Shown: piece by piece, positions 56,962 to 64,000 of the stretch
How positions within the stretch are numbered: position 1 is the stretch's first letter
Layout: each line of letters opens with the position of its first letter
Origin: Telopea speciosissima
Taxonomy: Eukaryota > Streptophyta > Magnoliopsida > Proteales > Proteaceae
Reading direction: 5' to 3'
DNA: 64,000 nt
Assembly (NCBI RefSeq): GCF_018873765.1
Contig: NC_057922.1
Span: 17,311,563 to 17,375,562 of the forward strand
Translations under genes and position numbers: made by a program
The notes under the pieces: generated by a model
Told to the model about the DNA's origin: nothing
Databases searched by the model: none
The model's input: only the letters and a program-made list of their open reading frames with translations

Positions 56962-58173
56962 TTAAGAATGTGATGGATAAGAAGAGAGTAAATGGAGAGG
57001 GATACAAGAAGATTTCTTCCAAACCCTAGAATGCAACCTAAGCATCTCCTTGGCCTTCTCTTTGGTCTTGAGGCTACAATCCACCTGAAGCACCAAACAC
57101 AACTTGGAAACAACACCAACTTGCAGCATCTCCTGAAGAACACTTGAAGTCGCAGAGAACCTCGACACCGAAGACAGTATCCTCACTCCTCTATCAGTGG
57201 CCACATGTGAAACCCTAACTATCTTCTTGGACACCACTGCAATTCCGGCTCCGTGCCTTAACAACTCGGCTCTCCCTTCTGCACATCCACATAGCTGATC
57301 CAACGCCACCAACACCATCTCACAATCTCTTTTCTCTGTCGTCTCTAGGAGTATCTCTATCAACACCGAAACTGCACCAGCTTCCACGGCTTTGATCCTG
57401 TTTCGATTCCATTGACAGAGCTCGACCAAGATCTGTAATGAAGCCTTAGATGCCTGTTGCGAGATCTGGTCACGCAAAACGTTGACGATCTGAACATAGT
57501 GTTCCACTCGCAAGGCCATCAGGTAAATCGGATCAGATACCTCGAATATGGATTTCAGAAGCAATGTTGCGTAAGCACGAGATGTGTAGCTCCCATGTTG
57601 CAAGACCCACATCATCAATCTCTCAATGAAATCACCATTTCTTCTGACCAGAAGTTTCTTGAGGCCAACCTCTGAGATCTGGAGACGGTGAAGAATGTAT
57701 AGGGCTTCATCAGTACTGGGGCCTTCATTGTCCTCTTCTACAATTGAAGTCAAGAACTCAACTGCTCCTGCAGATTCCAAACTTCTCCGGTTCCTCTCGC
57801 TTTCGTTGGCAATAGATCTGAGACTTCGGAGGCATCTCATCTGATGTTGCGGGATCTTAGCCTCGTTGAGGAGTTTGAGGATCTGGGCTTTATCGACAGG
57901 AGGCTTTGGTGTTGGGATTCGGTCGATGGCATTGAGAGTGCACCATGATTGGATCAATCGTCGGAGAGTGTGGTTTGGGGTCATGAGATCCGTTTCTGAC
58001 AATAATAAGGGTTGTCTCGTGACTGGGCAGGTATTGTTGTTCTTGCTTGAGAATATCCATCTCTCTATGGAACCCCGATCGTAGGTTATTCCGGAGGATA
58101 CAATCACCGGATCTCTCATGATTTCCATGGAGATCGGGCAGAGAAAATAGGATGGAACATCGATTTCCTCCAT
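56962..58173 (-). CDS. U-box/ARM E3 ubiquitin ligase, PUB22/23/24 type (copy 3)
   Basis: Single exon, 403 aa (MEEIDVPSYFLCPIS ... LLSSYPSHS). U-box about residues 6-76: LCPISMEIMRDPV, GITYDRGSIERW, CPVTRQ, MTPNHTLRRLIQSW. Full ARM-like part and the conserved C-terminal tail are present. Compared with copy 2 it has a glycine for the usual glutamate in YDRESI; that residue is conserved in the other two copies here. The predicted role is as for PUB22/23: cytosolic E3 ligase in stress and immune signalling. The promoter is shared by duplication with copy 2: a TATATAAAAGG-like box on the minus strand near 58407-58418 and a GTCAA W-box core near 58448. Confidence 0.94.
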   Translation of the reverse strand: MEEIDVPSYFLCPISMEIMRDPVIVSSGITYDRGSIERWIFSSKNNNTCPVTRQPLLLSETDLMTPNHTLRRLIQSWCTLNAIDRIPTPKPPVDKAQILKLLNEAKIPQHQMRCLRSLRSIANESERNRRSLESAGAVEFLTSIVEEDNEGPSTDEALYILHRLQISEVGLKKLLVRRNGDFIERLMMWVLQHGSYTSRAYATLLLKSIFEVSDPIYLMALRVEHYVQIVNVLRDQISQQASKASLQILVELCQWNRNRIKAVEAGAVSVLIEILLETTEKRDCEMVLVALDQLCGCAEGRAELLRHGAGIAVVSKKIVRVSHVATDRGVRILSSVSRFSATSSVLQEMLQVGVVSKLCLVLQVDCSLKTKEKAKEMLRLHSRVWKKSSCIPLHLLSSYPSHS

Positions 58174-58547
58174 CTTGAACTTGTCGACGAGTCAAAACCC
58201 GGAGGGAAAGCTGTGGAAGTGAATAAGCTCAAGATTGAAAGAGATGTAGAGAATAACAGAAACGAATGGTTGAAACAAACAGAAATCCAGAAAGGTGAAG
58301 AAACGTTGATCGAGTACTTTGGTTGAAGTTATAAGGAGGTATGATGAATTCGTTTGGAATTGCAGACGATCGATCTGTTTGAGGAAGTTTGTGAAGGTTA
58401 GACCTCCTTTTATATTACTATTAGAAGAGAGATATTCAAAATCGAGAAAGTCAACACACGGTATCATCCTCCAGTATGACAACTTTTAGTATTATTAATT
58501 GAAAAATAAGTCGTTGAAACTTATTTTTATCGCATGGGTGAGGTATT

Positions 58548-58760
58548 GGGCTCTCCTCCAGCTGGCGGGAGCTGGAAGTTCCAGCCCAGCAATCCTCTGC
58601 GGAGCGAGCTGTACAAACGGCCGTCTTGTGCAGACACAAAGCGATGCTCCATGACCGCCATACCCCCACTCGAGCAAAGTGACTCACGTAGGAATAAGGC
58701 AATCATTATAAACCGTCTTGTATCTGCGCAGCAGCACCACAGTTGGGGGCAGATCACACC
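58548..58760. other. GC-rich insert upstream of PUB copy 3
   Basis: CCAGCTGGCGGGAGCTGG starts a GC-richer block absent from the matching place in unit 1. It shares the GCGGGAGCTGG motif with the foldback at 51012 but lacks a clear second arm. Confidence 0.4.
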
Positions 58761-59190
58761 GTAGAGGATCTGGATTACAAATACAGGGTATTTCCTTGGC
58801 CTACTTCTCTAGGCGCCCAGTGATCAAAGGACTGAGACTTTGGCAAATCCCTCACTATTTTGACTTTCTCTTTCTAACTCGCGTCTTTTGTTTTTGAATA
58901 TTCCAACTTCAAATTTTGATTCGCTCCGACATTTTCTAGTTTTCTACGTGAAGTCCTCGAGCTTTCCTTCTTTCGGTTCCTTTTGACAAATTTGAATTAG
59001 GGCATAAAAATGGAGCGAATCTGTCCGATTCTTAGTCCAGCTAACATCCATTTTTTTTACTCTTTTTTGGACAGAAATAGATTATTCTTTGAATCCCGGT
59101 CGGATCTCGGAATCCTAAAAGTCTACCCTTCCTTTTATGTATATCTATATGTGTATGTTCTATATGATAGAAGCATATGCTTTTGTTTTA

Positions 59191-59664
59191 ACTGCACGGA
59201 ATTGTCTAGAATCTAAAAAGAATCGCCCTTGCCTTTGTTTTAACATTTATTCATTCAAACCTAAAGAACACATAGTTATTGGAATACAAGTTTCTTTCAA
59301 CCAAGGAGTGCAATTTAGCCAATCCCGAGGAACAACACGCCAATCGAATGATCTAATTTCACAAGAAAACTTAGTGGCTTCGACTAATCGATCTGAGTTC
59401 GAACACCCAATTCACCTCACAATCATAGGGCTTTTTATGTTGTTGTACCCTTGTGATCGATCTCTTAGATTGGGAATACACTTATCATCCCAAATGTTAA
59501 TCTGTTCTCCTGTGGTAATTTTCCATAAAAGACCTTGTAAGCGGACTTTCCTACCCTATAGAATGCTCCAAGACGGCTGGTTCCCTATACTTGCGTGAAG
59601 AAAGTCACCCCGTTGGAACTTGGAAGTACACCGATCTCATGAAAGTTGTCCAGTTGGAAGGAGG
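59191..59664. other. Unassigned intergenic DNA
   Basis: An open frame at 59137-59598 has no recognisable domain and no orthologous copy in unit 1. I see no support for a gene. Confidence 0.4.
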
Positions 59665-59674
59665 TTCATGAAAC

Positions 59675-59850
59675 GGATAATTATCGTCTACGGTTCCTAA
59701 TCGGTGCAGTTCCCTAGTTCCTCTCACAAGAGGGGGATGGGACCCACCTGGGCACCTGACCGAACAGTTTGCCCAGGTGGGGTCCACCCTCCTCTTGTGA
59801 GAGGAACTAGGGAACCGCATCGATCAGGGAACCGTACAGGAAAAAAATTC
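59675..59850. mobile_element. Foldback MITE family A, copy 5 (176 bp)
   Basis: GGATAATTATCGTCTACGG at the left end; inner hairpin TTCCTCTCACAAGAGGGGG against CTCCTCTTGTGAGAGGAAC. TTCATGAAAC is duplicated exactly at 59665-59674 and 59851-59860 (10 bp). Confidence 0.85.
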
Positions 59851-60019
59851 TTCATGAAACAGCCTCCAAGCAACTTCAGCTAACATAACACGATTGTGAT
59901 CGAAATCATGCCCCCATTCCATTAGTATAGGGCTAACAACATTAAAAACAAAAGGTGAATTGACAAAAATACCCTTGGAAAAAAAATAAAAATAACACCT
60001 GCAACCAAGGATTTAAGTC

Positions 60020-60380
60020 TCGGTCCGTATCGTATCGTCTCGGCCGATACGTCTCGGTATTGGTCGTGGTCAATACGATACAGGCCGAGATGTATCTTTT
60101 TTTTTTTTTAAATGTAAATGTCTCGACTGTATCGAGACGTATCGACCGAGACGTATCGATCGAGACGTACCGATACAATACGATACGTATCGATACAGTC
60201 GAGAGTTTTTTAAAAAGATTATTTTATTATATTTAAAAAACGATATGTATCGAGACGTATCGAGTCGTCTCGATATGTATCGAGACGATCGTCGAGTCGC
60301 CTCGATATGTATCAATATGTATCGACCGATACATACCGATACATATCGAGACGACTCGACACGCCCCGATACGTATCGTT
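60020..60380. repeat. Palindromic subterminal array of CGATACGTATCG-like words
   Basis: Dozens of overlapping CGATAC, GTATCG, CGAGACG and CGTCTCG words in both orientations, so the region can fold in many registers. In hAT elements such subterminal repeats are transposase-binding sites; that role is inferred here. Confidence 0.8.
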
Positions 60381-61347
60381 AACTTAAAAAACACATGGCC
60401 ATTTCATTGTTTTCACCTAAAACTCGATTTCTAGCAGTCCTGGTGGAAAAAAGGTCTTCCCAGGTTTGAGAAACCCTTCCAAAAACGCATTTAAACTTAC
60501 TTTTTGGGTAAGATTTCTTGAGGGCTTTCAATTCTTTGCCAAAAACGAACTTAAAGGAGCTGAAATCACATCATTTGGTGGATCTAACAGCCTACATTCG
60601 AATTCAAAAGCTGTTCTTGAAGGGTTAGGTAAGTTTTTTGAAAAAAACTTGAATCTTTTGCTTTAATCTTTGATTATTGGTATGTTTTTTGGTATGAATC
60701 AAAGAGAATATGTTAAACAAACATAGAAATTGCATTCTTTGTATGCATTTACAAAGATTTGGTTTCAAATCCATGTTTCTTTGACCATTTTTACCCAAAA
60801 CCGAAAATTCCTTCTTTAAAATGAAATATATATTTTTTTTCTTCTTAACTTTAAAACAAATGGTAATGTTTATAAGATATGGAGTACATTATGTATAGAT
60901 GTATGACATCCCAAGAAGATTATACATTTACCCTAAAATCTGTATTTTTTTTTTTGGGGGGGTATTTTCTGAATTTATAAAATACTTTAAAAAATGTAAA
61001 AAATCTGATTTTTCCATCTATACTCTTTCATTATAGTTTGATAAAATGTATAATTGGCTGAAATAGAATCAAAGACTTAGATTCATATATGTAGTACATT
61101 ATGCCATTTTTTTTAATTATTTAAAAAATTAAATAATGTGTAACTAGTTGTAGAAAATATAAGAATATTTAAATATTGTTTAGGGCAACTTTGCTAGGTA
61201 GTAAATAAAACAAGATGATGCAATGCATGACATGCAGCATAATGTGTGTCTATACTTGTATAAATAATAAATTATTGATGTGTGGATTTGAATATTATTT
61301 AATATATATCTTATATAGTTATCTACTTTTGTTTGGTATTTAGGACG

Positions 61348-63930
61348 ATGCCGCGACAACAAGACATTGGGTGGTCTTATTGTACCAAAATAAACAATAA
61401 TAGATTGCATACACAGTGCAACTTCTGTGACACCCAACATCTTGGAGGTGGGGTAACTCGGCAAAAAGAGCACATGGCAGGAGGATATGGAAATGTTTCC
61501 AAGTGTACACAGTGCCCTGTAGAGTTAAGCAGGGCAATGCAAAAACACCTTAGAGATTCCAAAAAAAAATCCAAGCAAGCACATGATGATGTTGATGCAT
61601 TGGTGAAAAATTTGATGGAAGATTTTGAAGATTATGAAGGATCGGATATGGAAGTAGAGGAGGACCCAGAGTTGGCATTGGCGATGAAACAATCAAGGCA
61701 TGAAGCAAAAGAGCAACAATGGAGAGCTGAGCAATTGATTAGAAGTCAATCAGCTCGACCCAGCCAGGGCCCTGTAGATATTGGTGTTGGCTCCTCTTGT
61801 CGTCCATCTCTAAGTAAGGGTAAGCAGCCTGTTGGCCTTAGTAGAGCAACCAGTGTGAAGGGGATGTTTGACCGGTTTACAAAGAGTAGTAAGGGTAAGA
61901 GAAAGAAGAGCCTAGATATCAGAGACATGGATCCTAATGTCTATAGAGCAAGGGATGTTAGCCAACAGAGGATTGAAGAAAGCTTTCCACCCAAAACACT
62001 TAGTAAAAGGATAGGCAGAGCAATCTCCAGAAGGTGCCATGGTAAAGATCCCCACTTCAAGGCCATGGTAAAGGAGATTCAGCGGTGTGGGAAAAATGTT
62101 AAGCCACCCACACCTCATGAGATTACTGGGCCTTACATGGATGATATTGTCCAAGAGGTGCATGAGTATGTAGAGAGGTTCAAGGAAAAGTGGCCACTAT
62201 ATGGAGTGACCATCATGTGTGATGGATGGAGTGGACCAACAAGATTATCCATCATCAATTTTCTTATCTACTGTGATGGAAGGACGATCTTCCACAAGTC
62301 GGTCAATGCATCTAGTGAAATAAAGATGCCAACTACTTGTACAAGTTAATGGATGAAGTTGTGGAGGACATAGGAGAAGAAAATGTTGTCCTAGTAGTAG
62401 CTGACAATGCAACAACTTTCAAGAAAGCTGGTCAGTTGCTTATGTTAAAGAGGCAACATTTATTTTGGACACCATGTACAGCTCATTGCATAGATTTGAT
62501 GTTTAAGGACATAGGAGAATTGCCCAAAGTCCAAAAGTTGGTTGGTAATGCAAGGAAAATCACCAACTTTATTTACAACTATAGTTGGGTTTTGGCATTG
62601 ATGAGGAGTTATACACAAGGGGATTTAGTGAGGCCTGCAACAACAAGATTTGCAACAAATTATATTGCAATTGATAGCCTCATTTCCCAAAAAGCATGGG
62701 CTGCTACAGATGTTCACCTCTACTGAGTGGTTGACTAGCAATTATGCAAGGTCTGAAATTGGAAGATTTGTTCAAGATCTTGTCACCTCCTCAAAATTTT
62801 GGGCTGCAATGGGCCGACTTTATAATGTTATGATGCCACTCTTTTGTCTGCTTTGAGAGGTTAATGGGGATAAAGAGCAGACCATGGGTAAGATGGTAGA
62901 GGCCATGGGATGTGTGAAGAGAAAAATACATGAGAATAACCCAACATCAAACAAGAAGTATTTGAAGATTATATCCGATCGATGGGAAAATATGTTGGTT
63001 CAAGATGTTCATTGGGCAGGTAATCTTATAAGTATATGACTTTGGTTTCATTTTAAACACTTAGTAGTTAGTAAGTTACTATTTATTTATTTATTATTAG
63101 AATTTCTAGGTTTCTAACCATCCATTACAAACCATGTGCAGCATATTATTTGAATCCGGATATCCAATACTCCAATGATAAAGGGTGTAGACCGGATCTA
63201 TTGCGTGCCCTAAGGAATGTTGTGAACAGAATGGAGCCAGATGTAGTGAAGGCCACACTTGCCATGGATGAGGTTAGAACTAAATTAGTTGTATAAATGA
63301 TTGAAACCAAGAATAGAGTGATTGGTGGAAGTGGAACTAATATATATATTTTTTAATACCTCTCTAGGCTAAGTATTTTCGGGAGGCCACTCGTGGTTTT
63401 TTGATAGAATGGCTATCCATGCTAGGAGCACACAACGCCGAGTAAGTTAGGTTTACCTAATTTATTATATCATTTAAAATTTGTTTTAAGGTTTTGTCTT
63501 TTAATATTTCATTTATTATTGTGCAGCTGATTGGTGGCTCAATTATGGGGGTACTAGTGCTCCACACTTAACCCGAATTGCAATTCGAGTATTATCCCTG
63601 ACGGCATCCTCTAGTGGCTGCGAACGTAACTGGAGTACATTCGGGTTGATACACACCAAACCCCGGAATCGTCTCAGTTATTCAAAGTTGGAGAAGTTAG
63701 TGTATGTCCATTACAACATGAAGCTGAAGCTTAAATATTTAGAGCTGGAAAGAGAAGGAGATGATGTAGATGTCAACCCAATCGACATCAACCACCTACT
63801 TGACGATGAAGATCCAGTTAGAGCATGGATAGAAGATACCGATAAGGTATTGGTGATAGATCAATTAAGTGAGGATCGCGACAACCAAACCGATCCAGTG
63901 ATAGAGAGCATCATTCAACGAGATGGATGA
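61348..63930 (+). pseudogene. hAT transposase (BED finger, DUF659, hAT dimerisation domain), disabled
   Basis: ATG at 61348 (MPRQQDIGWSYC). BED-type finger: CNFCDTQHLGGGVTRQKEHM. DUF659 region: YGVTIMCDGWSGPTRLSIINF, then VVADNATTFKKAG and WTPCTAHCIDLM. C-terminal dimerisation motif: SSSGCERNWSTF and NRLSYSKLEKLVYVHYNM. Introns at 63020-63141 and 63273-63367 splice in frame; a third (63442-63526) leaves the frame off by one. Breaks: frameshift near 62327, frameshift near 62690, TGA at 62854-62856 (CGA expected), and the junction problem near 63441. After the TGA at 63928-63930 the frame stays coding-like to the window edge, so that stop may also be a mutation. The DUF659/BED type is a common plant hAT lineage. 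Confidence 0.88.
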
Positions 63931-64000
63931 GGATGCAACACACCACCATCACAAGATCCTTGTCCTAATGTTGAAGAAAATGAAAGTAGCTCTGAAGAAG

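Larger units (their letters stand above)
56685..59190. repeat. Segmental duplication unit 2 (contains PUB copy 3)
   Basis: Aligns with 50410-53720 across the 3' flank, the coding region, the promoter and several hundred bp upstream. It lacks the 0.9-kb block of unit 1 downstream of the gene. The left-hand part starts at AAATATTTGGGCCATTGAGA. Confidence 0.8.
60006..64000 (+). mobile_element. hAT element with decayed transposase gene (right end outside the window)
   Basis: The left terminus CAAGGATTTAAGTCTCGGTC resembles the ends at 18388 and 25980. A palindromic array follows (60020-60380), then an AT-rich leader and the transposase remnant (61348-63930 and onward). CCTGCAAC at 59998-60005 should be the left target duplication. 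The right end is not in the window. Confidence 0.75.

Noticed and set aside
59010..59598. Possible organellar insert or gene in the open frames near 59.0-59.6 kb
   Set aside because: No recognisable chloroplast or mitochondrial protein; the left part aligns with the duplicated PUB upstream flank, which explains its origin.
60020..60380. CRISPR-like or satellite array
   Set aside because: No regular spacers or fixed unit length; words overlap in both orientations and sit at the end of a hAT element.

Overview
This is a nuclear window from a flowering plant, probably a woody or early-diverging eudicot rather than a grass. The genes have GT-AG introns, intergenic DNA is AT-rich, and plant-specific families are present (BELL homeodomain, U-box/ARM E3 ligases, Ty1/copia elements with the initiator-Met tRNA primer site, DUF659-type hAT transposase, Au-like SINE pieces). 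The species cannot be named from the sequence alone. There is no bacterial, organellar, rRNA, CRISPR or convincing tRNA content.

Layout. 1-5,600 is TE-rich intergenic DNA upstream of a BLH1-type BELL/TALE homeodomain gene (coding 6,177-9,248, four coding exons, 767 aa, + strand). 9,249-19,311 is intergenic, with MITEs, a TRIM-like remnant and old retroelement debris. A gene for a plant R3HCC1L-like protein (six coding exons, 361 aa, + strand) runs 19,312-36,769. Its 10.7-kb fourth intron holds a 2.2-kb hAT derivative with a perfect 8-bp target duplication and a complete but dead 5.56-kb Ty1/copia element in antisense orientation (LTRs 194 bp, 4 mismatches, 5-bp target duplication). 36,770-40,452 is intergenic.

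Three single-exon PUB22/23/24-type U-box E3 ligase genes follow: 40,453-41,640 (+), 51,586-52,740 (-) and 56,962-58,173 (-). The last two are a recent segmental tandem duplication that includes promoter and downstream DNA. The 51.6-kb copy has lost its conserved C-terminal tail through a TGG-to-TGA change. 42.7-44.2 kb holds a truncated copia element (LTR, primer site and gag remnant). From 60,006 to beyond the window end lies a decayed hAT element with transposase exons, starting with a striking array of CGATACGTATCG-like palindromes.

The main non-genic signal is a dense set of short DNA transposons whose ends could be fixed by eye from target duplications: five copies of a 171-180-bp foldback MITE (9-10-bp duplications), three copies of a GC-rich 125-144-bp hairpin element (9 bp), two 269-bp twins plus a longer relative (9 bp), one 152-bp hairpin (9 bp), and three hAT-type elements whose shared CAAGG-like ends and palindromic subterminal arrays link them to the transposase-bearing copy at the right edge.

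The host genes are not an operon and show no shared pathway. BLH1 is a developmental and hormone-response transcription factor, the PUBs are stress and immune E3 ligases, and the R3HCC1L-like protein is poorly characterised. No wholly new system is claimed; the best candidates for follow-up are the hAT family and the PUB duplication with its truncated copy.
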